Below are positions 26,974 to 34,912 of a stretch of 64,000 nucleotides of DNA, in pieces. The DNA is taken from positions 1,116,001 to 1,180,000 of the forward strand of contig CAVWCQ010000008.1 in the NCBI GenBank assembly GCA_963753545.1. The letters run 5' to 3'. A program made the position numbers and the translations under genes. The notes beneath the pieces were generated by a model that worked only from the letters and a program-made list of their open reading frames with translations, had not been told where the DNA came from and ran no database searches. Numbering within the stretch: position 1 is the first letter of the stretch; every line of letters begins with the position of its first letter. This stretch comes from CAVWCQ01 sp963753545 (lineage in GTDB: Bacteria > Chloroflexota > Anaerolineae > Aggregatilineales > Aggregatilineaceae).

Positions 26974-27762
26974 ATGAATCTGCTGATGCAGTTCCCCAAA
27001 ATTCGCTTGCTGGCCAATGCGATCTATACCGCCGTATTTTCCCTGCTGAGCGCCTTTTGTATCTATGCTGCTCTCAAACTCTGGCAGGAGAAAACCTGGG
27101 CGATTCTGGTCGTTTGCCTGTTCCTTCTGGCAGGTGCGTTGATCGGGACGGTGTATTCTTACCGTCTGGTTTTGGCTGCTCGCAAAACGATCCGCGAGAA
27201 AGCCGCCGCCCGCGCAATAGCTAAATATCGTCGTCCCGCCGCTGAGCAGTTAAATGCCAAAGATACGGCCAAGCTGTTGATGGAGGTATTCCACTTCACG
27301 CCGGAGGAACTGGCGCTCAATCAATCTGGCATCATTACCGAGAACCAGAGAAGGCCCTACTATCCACCATTATCCGGCTTTGTGAAGATGATCATCCTGT
27401 TTGTGATTGTCGTTGGGCTGATCCTTCTGGGCATTGATCGGATGGCAACGACTGGCCCAACCGAAAAACAGTTCGCCTCAGGATTTGTGATCGTGCTCAG
27501 CGTGATCGGCCTTGTTTTGGATTTGCGTTCAAGGTGGCGTTTAGCCAGGGGCCAGCTATCTTCGGCCTGTGGCTCCGTGACTCTCAAGGTCAATCAACCG
27601 GGCGATATCATTGAGCACTGCGCTGTCATCGACGGAAAAACGTTTACCATCGCCCCCTGGCAGTACGACGCGCTGGTCGAAGGCAGACCCTATTGTTTTT
27701 ATTTTATGGAGATTGCGGGGTATACAAGAGGGAAGATCATTCTTTCTGTCAGCCAACAATAG
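26974..27762 (+). CDS. Membrane protein of unknown family
   Basis: 262 residues from ATG 26974, which follows GAGGGG. Two N-terminal membrane segments form a hairpin, then a cytoplasmic stretch (residues ~70-130: REKAAARAIAKYRRPAAEQLN), then two more segments (FVKMIILFVIVVGLILLGI and FASGFVIVLSVIGLVLDL), and a C-terminal soluble domain of ~75 residues with predicted beta strands (VTLKVNQPGDIIEHCAVIDG ... YCFYFMEIAGYTRGKIILS). I do not recognise the family. It precedes the methyltransferase gene by 30 bases and is probably in one transcript with it. Confidence 0.7.
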   Translation: MNLLMQFPKIRLLANAIYTAVFSLLSAFCIYAALKLWQEKTWAILVVCLFLLAGALIGTVYSYRLVLAARKTIREKAAARAIAKYRRPAAEQLNAKDTAKLLMEVFHFTPEELALNQSGIITENQRRPYYPPLSGFVKMIILFVIVVGLILLGIDRMATTGPTEKQFASGFVIVLSVIGLVLDLRSRWRLARGQLSSACGSVTLKVNQPGDIIEHCAVIDGKTFTIAPWQYDALVEGRPYCFYFMEIAGYTRGKIILSVSQQ

Positions 27763-27792
27763 CATTATCTTCTTCATCAGAAAGGATTTATC

Positions 27793-28590
27793 ATGTCCGG
27801 GCGAAATCCTTATCTTGTCGCTCCTTACAGTGCCCTGGCGAGCATTTATGACCAGGTGGGGTTTTCTAACTACGCCATTGACCATATCCCGTCGTATATT
27901 GCCTACGCGCAGAGCCTGGACTGGGCGGGCCGCCGCCTGATCGACATGGGCTGCGGCACAGGTATCACCTCCTGGTGGCTGGCTTCCCAGGGCTACCGGA
28001 CCCTTGCCGTAGACATCAGCCCGCACATGTTGGCTCAGATCGAGAAACAGAGCGACAAAGTTGGCGATATTTTTTACGAGCCGCCGGAACAGGTGCAGGG
28101 CGATGTTCGCAGCTTTGCATCCCCGATGGGCGCGGTCGATATGGTACTGGCGGTGGGCGGTCTGATCAACGCGATGTCCAGCCTGCGCGAACTGGAAGCC
28201 GTTTTTAATCGGATCAATCAGATGGTTGAGCCGGACCGCCTGTTTGTCTTTGATACGTGGACGATTCGCGGGTTGGCGAGTAACCCCGGCGACGAGGTCT
28301 GTTACCAGGATGACGATCTGATCGTGATGGCCCGCCGCTCCTTCAGCTTCGAAACCTTAAGCCGCTCAACCCTGTATCAGGTCTGGAGGCGAGTAGGGGA
28401 GGGCTGGTCCCGCCAGGATGAACTGCACATCGAGCGCGGCTACCCGGTTCAGGGCATTGTCACCATGCTGGAACGAACCGGATTCCACGCCGCAGCCCTG
28501 CTCGATTCCACCATGCAGCCCTACGATCCGCAGGAAGATCGAGAGAATCGAGTCGTGATCATGGCGGCAAAAGCATTAAAAAACAATTGA
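27793..28590 (+). CDS. Class I SAM-dependent methyltransferase
   Basis: 265 residues. Motif I RRLIDMGCGTGITSWWLA and the post-I acidic end LAVDISPHML define SAM binding. The sequence before it (SALASIYDQVGFSNYAIDHIPSYI) is typical of small-molecule methyltransferases of the Methyltransf_25 type. The C-terminal half has the usual strand order, with no metal or radical motif. Substrate unknown. A good AAAGGA precedes ATG 27793. A hairpin (28594-28622) follows the stop. Confidence 0.82.
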   Translation: MSGRNPYLVAPYSALASIYDQVGFSNYAIDHIPSYIAYAQSLDWAGRRLIDMGCGTGITSWWLASQGYRTLAVDISPHMLAQIEKQSDKVGDIFYEPPEQVQGDVRSFASPMGAVDMVLAVGGLINAMSSLRELEAVFNRINQMVEPDRLFVFDTWTIRGLASNPGDEVCYQDDDLIVMARRSFSFETLSRSTLYQVWRRVGEGWSRQDELHIERGYPVQGIVTMLERTGFHAAALLDSTMQPYDPQEDRENRVVIMAAKALKNN

Positions 28591-28763
28591 GTGACAAAAG
28601 TCATGAGTTCTTAAGACTTTGTAAACTGTCCAGCAATGCCTGTTTAACGCTATTCTTTGTATGTGTGACAGCAGGCTGGTGTGACAATCTCTCGGTCACT
28701 TGGTCCCATGTGCCGAGATGGTGTTTCTCTTCTGCCTCCTTAAATTACTACTATACTTATTTG

Positions 28764-28811
28764 AAATACCGCGTCTAGCTGGGGAGTCTGGACGCGGTAT
28801 TTCGTTTTATT
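28764..28811 (+). terminator. Strong stem-loop terminator
   Basis: Perfect 12-bp stem AAATACCGCGTC / GACGCGGTATTT with a 15-base loop, followed by CGTTTTATTT. It lies 170 bases after the methyltransferase stop, so the RNA it ends is either a long 3' UTR or a separate small RNA. Confidence 0.7.
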
Positions 28812-28857
28812 TCCATCGAATAATCGGATTACTCAGATCAATAAAGAAATCATTAGT

Positions 28858-28895
28858 TGTGACACACGTCTAAATTCTTGGTGTATTGTGTCACA
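28858..28895. promoter_or_regulatory. Inverted repeat, possible regulator site
   Basis: TGTGACACA and TGTGTCACA (9/9) are separated by 20 bases. The half-sites resemble CRP-family TGTGA/TCACA, but the spacing is not that of CRP. Confidence 0.35.
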
Positions 28896-29022
28896 CGACA
28901 CCGGGACTTGCACATGGTATCCTTTTTTATGGTAGTGGTTTACAGGAAGTGCTGAACAACCTTTTAAAAGCCTTACTGGTTTTTCGCGCAAAGTTGCGCC
29001 AAATGTTTTCCTCCTTGTGCAT

Positions 29023-29056
29023 CAGCGCACGACGCTCCATCCACCGTCGTGCGCTG
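29023..29056 (-). terminator. Hairpin downstream of queG
   Basis: Perfect 12-bp stem CAGCGCACGACG / CGTCGTGCGCTG with a 10-base loop, 25 bases beyond the queG stop. No T-run on the minus strand, so its strength is uncertain. Confidence 0.5.
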
Positions 29057-29080
29057 AGGTTTTATAGCCCCAAAGCGTTT

Positions 29081-30146
29081 TTAGGGAGGGGTCTTGTGCA
29101 CCCGCTCGAACGCCCACAGCGCATGTTCCCGCACCAATTCCGATCCATCTTCCCGCGCCAGCCGTTCCAGAATTGGGGCGAATTCGATCAGGCCGCTGTT
29201 GCCCGCCGCGATACACGCATTCCGCACCAGACAGTCCCGCCCGATGCGCTCGACGGCTGATCCCCCAAATCGTTCGCGGAAAGTCTCATCGTCCAGCGCC
29301 AGTAGATCATCCAGGGGCGGTGCGGCGCGATCCACTATCAGCGGGCCAGAAGGCTGTCTCCTGGCTCGGTTGGGTGAAGCGCGTGAACGGGCAAACGTCC
29401 TGGCAGATATCGCAGCCATAAACCCAGTTGCCAACCAGCGGTCGCAAGTCTTCGGGAATCGATTCCTTCAATTCAATGGTCAGGTAGCTGATGCACCGCC
29501 GCGCATCCAGCACAAAGGGGCGGGGGAATGCGTTGGTAGGGCAGGCAGTCTGGCAGCGCGTGCAGGTTCCGCACATCGTCGCCCGCCCTGGCTGATCCAG
29601 CTCGTCAAATTCGGCAGTCGTCAGAATTTCGCCCAGAAAAAAATAGGAGCCGCGCCGGGGGTGGATCAGCATCGTGTTTTTGCCGACAAAGCCCAGTCCG
29701 GCTGCCTGCGCGTGGCTCCGCTCCAGGATCGCTCCCGCATCGACATAGACGTGATCCTTCACCGGATCGTCCGTCAGCTCGCGGATCACCCGGGCCAATA
29801 GTTTCAGACGCGGTTTGAGGAGCTTGTGATAATCTGCGCCCCAGGCATAGCTGGAAAATCGTCCTCGCCGGGGATCGGACAGGACAGCCTCCGGCACGGC
29901 TCCCGTGTGGTAATTCAGCGCGGCGACCACCAGTGATCGCACGCCCGGCACAATCATGTTCAGATTTTTGCGCCGCGCCAGGTGATCCTGTCGGGCGAGG
30001 TAGTCCATCGTGCCGTGCATCTCCGCCGCGATCCAGGCGTCGTATGCGTCCAGCGTCGGCGAGGGTTCGGCGGGGATAATGCCGATCTGCGTCAGCCCAA
30101 AATCGGCAGCAGCGCGGCGGATGAATGCAGAAGACAGCAAACCCAA
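29081..30146 (-). CDS. queG: Epoxyqueuosine reductase QueG (frameshift)
   Basis: About 355 residues once one indel near 29335 is corrected. The first frame carries the cobalamin-binding N-terminal domain and two ferredoxin-like 4Fe-4S motifs, CGTCTRCQTACP and CDICQDVCP, then runs out after FWPAD. The second frame supplies the expected remainder VDRAAPPLDDLLALDDETFRERF and RNACIAAGNSG with the HEAT-like C-terminal helices. QueG reduces epoxyqueuosine to queuosine at tRNA position 34 using cobalamin. No other queuosine gene is nearby. Downstream of the stop is a GC hairpin. Confidence 0.92.
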
Positions 30147-30286
30147 TTTGACTTTTCCTGCTACCTATATGTGAATGGCTTGTTAAGTATTTGCCTGAAG
30201 ACTTCACTTGATGCGAAATGTTGGATGGGTGTGCTTGATTATAGTGTTGATGCTGGGCGGCGGCACGGACCATCACCCTTTCTCTC

Positions 30287-30393
30287 TGCTTTTTCTTTGC
30301 GTGCTTTGCGGTGAGATTGTTTCTACCTTATCCTTTCTCTTGGCTTTTCTCTGCGTTCTCCGCGTTCTCTGCGGTGAAATTCTTTTTTCTTTT
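30287..30393 (-). repeat. Two CGCAAAG-type periodic repeats in a 5' leader
   Basis: Units at 30287-30323 (CTTTGCGTGCTTTGCGGTGAG) and 30331-30393 (CTCTGCGTTCTCCGCGTTCT) share the same ~9-base period and the closing GCGGTGARATT. They end just before the AGGAGG of the gene at 30410. Confidence 0.75.
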
Positions 30394-30409
30394 TTCCCAG
30401 GAGGAACAC

Positions 30410-31432
30410 ATGCGGCAGGTGATCATTACCAAAGCGGGGCCGCCCGAAGTTATGCGCGTATCCGAAGCCCCTACCCCCGACCCCAAACCGGGCGAGGTGC
30501 GGATTCGCACGGCGGCAATCGGCGTCAACTTTGCCGATATTATGGGGCGGCTCGGCATTTACCCCGACGCGCCGAAAATCCCCTACGTGCCGGGCTACGA
30601 GGTCGCCGGGACGATTGATGCATTGGGGCAGGGTGTCGACTCGGTTCATCTGGGCGACGAGGTGATCGCCCTGGTGCGCTTCGGTGGCTACAGCGAATAT
30701 GTCTGTACCCCGGCCCAGCAGACCTTTCCCAAGCCGCCTGGAATCTCTATGGAACAGGCAGCGGGCTTCCCGGTGGGCTACCTGACCGCCTATGGGGCGC
30801 TTGTTGCCCTGGCAGGCATCAAACAGGGTGAGAGCGTCCTGATCCACTCGGCAGCAGGCGGAGTCGGCCTGTCAGCGGTGAAGATCGCGTCCATCTTCGG
30901 GGCGACGATCTACGGCACGGCTTCCCCTTCCAAACACGATTTTTTGCGCGAATGGGGCGTCCAGCATCCGATTGACTACCGGAGCCATGATTTCGAGAAG
31001 GAAATCAGACGGCTGACGGATGGACGCGGCGTGCAGATCGTGCTCGATTCCATCGGCGGGCGATCCTGGCTGAAGAGCTACCGCTGTCTGTCACCGATGG
31101 GCAGGCTGGTCGCGCACGGCGTCTCAGCGATGGCTCCCCGTCCGGGGCGGTCTATCTGGGGCGTGGTCAAGGCGCTCGCCGGGACACCCTGGCTGCGTTT
31201 CAACCCGATCTTTCTGGCGAACGACAATAAAGGCGTGTTGGGCCTGAATCTCGGCCACCTCTGGGATCGGCAGGATGCGGTGCATACCTGGGCCGATCAA
31301 CTGCTGGAATGGACGGGGCAGGGCTTGCTGGACGTGCATGTAGACCGGGTACTCAAGCTCGAAGAGGCGGCCCAGGCCCATCGCCTGCTGCAAGAACGGC
31401 GCACGAAAGGCAAGCTGATTCTGGTCCCCTAA
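30410..31432 (+). CDS. Zinc-independent quinone oxidoreductase / VAT1-like medium-chain reductase
   Basis: 340 residues. The GroES-like N-terminal domain (KPGEVRIRTAAIGVNFADIM) lacks the structural and catalytic zinc cysteines. The NADPH fold has SAAGGVGLSAVKIASIFGA and the later IVLDSIGG. The layout and the C-terminal HTWADQLLEW ... EEAAQAHRLLQERRTKGKLIL match the quinone reductase/VAT1 branch of the MDR superfamily. It reduces quinones or enones with NADPH; substrate unknown. ATG 30410 has a textbook AGGAGG (30400-30405). The longer frame from 30311 is translated repeat. Confidence 0.88.
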   Translation: MRQVIITKAGPPEVMRVSEAPTPDPKPGEVRIRTAAIGVNFADIMGRLGIYPDAPKIPYVPGYEVAGTIDALGQGVDSVHLGDEVIALVRFGGYSEYVCTPAQQTFPKPPGISMEQAAGFPVGYLTAYGALVALAGIKQGESVLIHSAAGGVGLSAVKIASIFGATIYGTASPSKHDFLREWGVQHPIDYRSHDFEKEIRRLTDGRGVQIVLDSIGGRSWLKSYRCLSPMGRLVAHGVSAMAPRPGRSIWGVVKALAGTPWLRFNPIFLANDNKGVLGLNLGHLWDRQDAVHTWADQLLEWTGQGLLDVHVDRVLKLEEAAQAHRLLQERRTKGKLILVP

Positions 31433-31571
31433 GATTGGAGGGACTGGAATCTTCTGTTATGCAAAAGGGGGGATGAACGGCAGGAATAATCGCATGCTGC
31501 AAGCATCGCGCAGCAAAGGCAAACATGATCCCGATACCCTATTTAACCTGAGAACACTGCTGCTATCACGG

Positions 31572-31937
31572 CTAGGCGGGCATCAAGAGTCGTTCGATAT
31601 TTTCGCGCAGAATGCCCAGATCGACGGGCTTCGCCAGGAAGCAGTCCGCCTGAAGCTGTTCTGCGATTCGTGCGCCGTTGGGGTGCGCTGACATAACCAG
31701 CACCCGCGTTGATTTGAGTGCTTCGGTGCTGCGTACAAATCCCAGCACCGCGTCACCCGATGCCCAGGGCATCATCAGGTCCAGGATGATCAGGTCTGGC
31801 TTGGTATAAGTGGCCTGGACCATGGCATCCAGACCGTTTGCAGAACTAATAATCTCGTGCCCTAAGCGCTTGAGACCAAGCTGTAGCATCTTCACCAGTT
31901 CGGTATCGTCTTCGACCAGCAAGATAGTTGCCATCAT
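31572..31937 (-). CDS. Single-domain response regulator (CheY-like receiver)
   Basis: 121 residues, receiver domain only: acidic pair VEDD, phospho-acceptor in LIILDLMMP, Thr/Ser switch in VLVMSAH, and the conserved Lys in LAKPVD. There is no output domain, so it must act by protein contact, as a phosphorelay intermediate or CheY-like effector. No kinase lies beside it; the only kinase in the window is at 1465-2781. GGA precedes two adjacent ATG codons (31937 and 31934). Confidence 0.88.
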   Translation of the reverse strand: MMATILLVEDDTELVKMLQLGLKRLGHEIISSANGLDAMVQATYTKPDLIILDLMMPWASGDAVLGFVRSTEALKSTRVLVMSAHPNGARIAEQLQADCFLAKPVDLGILRENIERLLMPA

Positions 31938-32380
31938 GATAGATTCCTGCGATGAATATTTAGTTTTTCTTGATCGATTTCATTGTACGCCAAATTGACC
32001 AGGTTGCAAGCGAAATTTCGTAAAGAAACTCCCGGGCGGTGGTTAGAAGTCTGTTAGGGATAGGTTTGCCGCCTGAGACTGAGGGAAAACGGGTCTAGTG
32101 TCAGGTTGGCAACAGCCTGTTATTCCATGCGGCTGAACATTTCTCAGTCGCTCAGCAACAAACCGCCAATCTACTATCCCCCCCAGAATATGGGTAACCC
32201 AGATATCAGCAACGGCAGTTTAATCGAATTTAAACAAATGATAAATCGCTTTTTTGCAGACTCGCCCACTGGTTTAAAGTTCACTCCTTATAGTATGAGT
32301 AGACTTTGAATGAACAATGAGGAATCAAATGGCTAATGATCGCTTGATCCAAGACTCTGAGCAACGTCAATTCGGCGGCA
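31938..32380. other. 443-base intergenic region
   Basis: No recognisable gene. A frame at 32106-32309 has no ribosome site and no family match. A 24-codon frame from ATG 32330 (GAGG upstream, MANDRLIQDSEQRQFGGN) overlaps the start of the glycosyltransferase remnant and could be its true N-terminus in a shifted frame. Confidence 0.35.
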
Positions 32381-33091
32381 ATGGACCCTGTTTTTGGGTA
32401 TGAAGACACGCTGGTTCGCCCCAGCCGTTCTGTTGAACTAGCCCCAATTAAACGTGTTGCCATCATGGTGAACTCTTTTTTCCCGAAGGTAGACGGCGAA
32501 GCCAGACTTGCCGATTTGACCCTGCAATATCTCCAGGCAAGTGGGCGAGAAATCCTGGTGGTGGCTCCCGATATTGCGCCAGTTCATGTGGGTTCGAGAC
32601 GCGACGTTCACATGAGCGCATTTAGCCTGCTTGGTGCACCAGAAACCCGCGCGGCGCTGCCGAGTTTCTCCATCAAACACGCCCTGGACCATTTTCAGCC
32701 TGATCTGATCCACTTGTTTAGCCCAGCCGTTTTGTCGGCAGCAGGGATGTGGAGCGGGCGCAGCCAGCATATTCCGGTCGTTGCCAACTATCAAATCGAT
32801 TGTTCGACAGACACCCCTGCTGCGGAAGATTGGTTGCGTTCCATTCATAATGGCTGCCAACTAACGCTTGTGCCGTCACAACATACGCTCAATCAGCTTC
32901 AAGCGAAGAATTATGAACGGCTGCGCGTCTGGCAGCGAGGGATTGATCAGGACTCGGAGCCGCATTCCTGGCCGGTGATCATGGCACAGTTGGAAAAGTA
33001 CTACGGGGAAGCTGTTGAACTGAATGAGCATTTCTACCGGGCACGGCGTCCGGCCATCGCGCTTCGAAAAATGCGATGGGGCAGGTCGTAG
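32381..33091 (+). pseudogene. GT4 glycosyltransferase with the catalytic domain deleted
   Basis: 236 residues. The N-terminal half is a recognisable GT-B donor/acceptor domain of the GT4 alpha-mannosyltransferase (MgtA) type: VAIMVNSFFPKVDGEARLADLTLQYL, DLIHLFSP, IPVVANYQID and LTLVPSQHTLNQL ... LRVWQRGID. In the family this is followed by ~170 residues bearing the nucleotide-sugar site (GRL, E-x7-E). Here it jumps straight to SWPVIMAQLEKYYGEAVE, which matches the extreme C-terminal helix. The in-frame deletion removes the catalytic Rossmann domain, so glycosyl transfer is unlikely. Confidence 0.65.
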
Positions 33092-33236
33092 TGGTATGAG
33101 CAACAAAGGATCATCCTTCGCAACCCCATAGCCATCAACTTAAGGATGGTTAGCAATTCTCAGCGGAGTCTATAACTTCCATTCGCTCATTTTTGCCTCT
33201 CTTTCGTTGTCCTCCTTCTGCGGTGATCGTTGTTTT

Positions 33237-34130
33237 TTATGCCAACTCCCGCGCCGCGCGCAGCGTCCAGCGCCAGACCACCTGAATCGCGATCTCTCGC
33301 ACGAGTATCGTCGCGCCGACATACCAGAACATCTGCTCCCAGGGCAGCACGCGCAGATAACTCGCCGTCGGGCCGAGCGTTGCCAGCACCAGCATTTCTT
33401 CGCGGACATGCCCGGCAATCGGCGCGGGTTGGACCAGCAGCACGACCGTCCCGCTGAAGATGTCGATCAGCCAGACCATCAGCGTGGCGGCACTCGCGCC
33501 GGGCAGGGCGAGCCGCGACGAGGTAGCTGACGAACTGACCGCCAGCGCGCTCAGGATGGTCAGCACGAACTGCTGCGCCCGGTCGATCAAAAAGAGCATG
33601 GCGCTGACGAACGGCAGGATCAGCGTTAGCCCGCACAGCAGACTCCGCGAATAATGGGCGTTGGTACGCAGCGGCTCGGTGATCACGGCGAGGCTGTTCA
33701 GGCCCACCGCGATGCTGACCAGGATCAGCACGCCGCTCATGATGCGGATGATATCGCGCAGCCACCACAGCGCGCCGCCCGCCTTACCCAGCAGGATCGC
33801 TTCCAGGCTGAGCGGGACTGTTTGCAGCGTTTCCCAGGTGCCCAACTCCCGTTCGCGCACAACCAGCGGCGCAATCGCCATCCCCAGCAGCACCGTCCAG
33901 ACCAGCATCGGCGGCAGCAGCATGATCAGCAGGTTGTTGACGTAAAAGACGAGCAGCGTATGCAGGTAGCAGGTCAGCCCACCCAGCGTGAGCGCCAGCC
34001 CGGTGGATCGCGACGCGATCTCGGAGGCGCGGTGCCAGACCGGGGGCCGGAATGTCTGCCGCCAGAAGATCGGGTTGTCGATGGCTTCCCAAAAGAGGAC
34101 GAGCTTCCGCAAAATGGAGAAGGAATTCAT
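33237..34130 (-). CDS. ABC-2 type permease-like membrane protein
   Basis: 297 residues with about seven membrane segments. RERELGTWETLQTVPLSLEAILLGK is the cytoplasmic ABC-2 permease motif (E-R-E-x-G-T-x-E-x-L-x-x-x-P) that contacts the ATPase. No ATP-binding subunit is adjacent, so a distant gene must supply it. A second gene of the same general kind is at 50461-51327 (ARGTWHDLLILPYDRADVVL). Start ATG 34130 has AGGA upstream. Confidence 0.7.
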   Translation of the reverse strand: MNSFSILRKLVLFWEAIDNPIFWRQTFRPPVWHRASEIASRSTGLALTLGGLTCYLHTLLVFYVNNLLIMLLPPMLVWTVLLGMAIAPLVVRERELGTWETLQTVPLSLEAILLGKAGGALWWLRDIIRIMSGVLILVSIAVGLNSLAVITEPLRTNAHYSRSLLCGLTLILPFVSAMLFLIDRAQQFVLTILSALAVSSSATSSRLALPGASAATLMVWLIDIFSGTVVLLVQPAPIAGHVREEMLVLATLGPTASYLRVLPWEQMFWYVGATILVREIAIQVVWRWTLRAARELA

Positions 34131-34165
34131 CAGATTGTCCTGGTAGAGCTGCCCTTATTCCACAC

Positions 34166-34171
34166 ATTATA
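34166..34171 (-). promoter_or_regulatory. -10 box (TATAAT) for the ABC-2 permease gene
   Basis: Minus-strand GTATAAT 36 bases before ATG 34130. Confidence 0.45.
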
Positions 34172-34328
34172 CGATCCCCATCGTCCCGCGCCTCACTAAA
34201 TGGTTCGATCTGGCTCAATGATGCGAAAATAAGGTATGATACCATCCGCGAATGGGTCCCAACTGCGCCTTGCTAGGGCGAACCGTGTACAATGAACGGC
34301 ATTGGGAGGCAGTGAAGGAGTTTTGCGG

Positions 34329-34742
34329 ATGAAACGGATCGTGTTCCTGCTGGTGGCGCTGCTGGTATTGGCTGGGTGCAGCTCTGATATGTATAAAAGC
34401 GGCTACACAGCATCAGGCGAAGGTGTCCGCCCAGCCGAATTGCACAAGACCACGACATTTAAGACCGACGACGATCTGAACGTTGTGGTCAAGCTGAACA
34501 GTCACAAGCGCACGCTGCCTGTCCGGGCGACCTTTGTTGGCCCCGATGGCACAGCCTATCCGACGGATGCGCTGGAAGCCGAAGAAACCGTGGGTGAGGT
34601 GACGTTGGGCCTGGACTGGGAAGCGATGGGCAGCCTGCCCTGGATCGCCGGTGATTGGAAGGCCGAGGTCTATGTGGAGGACAAAAAGGTCGATACGCTG
34701 AAATTTACGGTTGAGGCGGCGACCACTCCACCTCAAGGCTAA
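34329..34742 (+). CDS. Small lipoprotein of unknown function
   Basis: 137 residues. A lipoprotein signal peptide MKRIVFLLVALLVLAGCSS has the lipobox LAGC at residues 14-17. The mature part (~120 residues) looks like one Ig-like beta sandwich: VVVKLNSHKRTLPVRATFVGPDG ... WIAGDWKAEVYVEDKKVDTLKFTV. It would sit on the outer face of the membrane. I do not know the family. AAGGAG precedes ATG 34329. It is upstream of the glutamate dehydrogenases but separated by their leader. Confidence 0.8.
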   Translation: MKRIVFLLVALLVLAGCSSDMYKSGYTASGEGVRPAELHKTTTFKTDDDLNVVVKLNSHKRTLPVRATFVGPDGTAYPTDALEAEETVGEVTLGLDWEAMGSLPWIAGDWKAEVYVEDKKVDTLKFTVEAATTPPQG

Positions 34743-34797
34743 GGCGTGTATTTTCTCAGACCAGAACGTGAACAATGGTCACTGTTCATGGGTTAGC

Positions 34798-34874
34798 GGT
34801 GGGAGTATACTTGGGATGTTATGGTAAAAAATACTTTGGCGACCCAACTACATCCCAGGTTTTGGGCTCCCACC
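34798..34874 (+). promoter_or_regulatory. Nested inverted repeats in the leader of the first glutamate dehydrogenase gene
   Basis: Outer arms GGTGGGAG (34798-34805) and CTCCCACC (34867-34874), inner arms TGGGATG (34812-34818) and CATCCCA (34851-34857). An alternative small hairpin TTGGG/CCCAA (34863-34878) is followed by a T5 run at 34883, like a terminator. Both cannot form together, which fits an attenuation-type switch; this is inference. Confidence 0.45.
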
Positions 34875-34912
34875 CCAAGGCCGTTTTTAAGTGTAAGGAG
34901 AGACTCCCCCCT

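Larger units (their letters stand above)
28591..29080. other. Structured 490-base intergenic region
   Basis: No gene is recognisable. It holds, in order: a hairpin ACAAAAGTC / GACTTTGT (28594-28622), two GTGTGACA direct repeats (28662, 28679), a CTCGG...CCGAG hairpin, a strong terminator hairpin (28764-28802), a 9-base inverted repeat TGTGACACA / TGTGTCACA (28858-28895) and a 12-bp GC hairpin (29023-29056). A small RNA between 28591 and 28810 is possible. Confidence 0.5.

Noticed and set aside
30311..30409. N-terminal extension of the quinone reductase rich in Phe, Leu, Cys (SAFSAFSAV)
   Set aside because: It is translated CGCAAAG-type repeat; the AGGAGG-ATG at 30410 is the start. The same applies to the LFLCVLCALCG peptide frame at 13355.
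33092..33236. CGCAAAG repeat copy after the glycosyltransferase remnant
   Set aside because: Only a short pyrimidine-rich run with GCGGTGATCG is present; too weak to count as a repeat copy.
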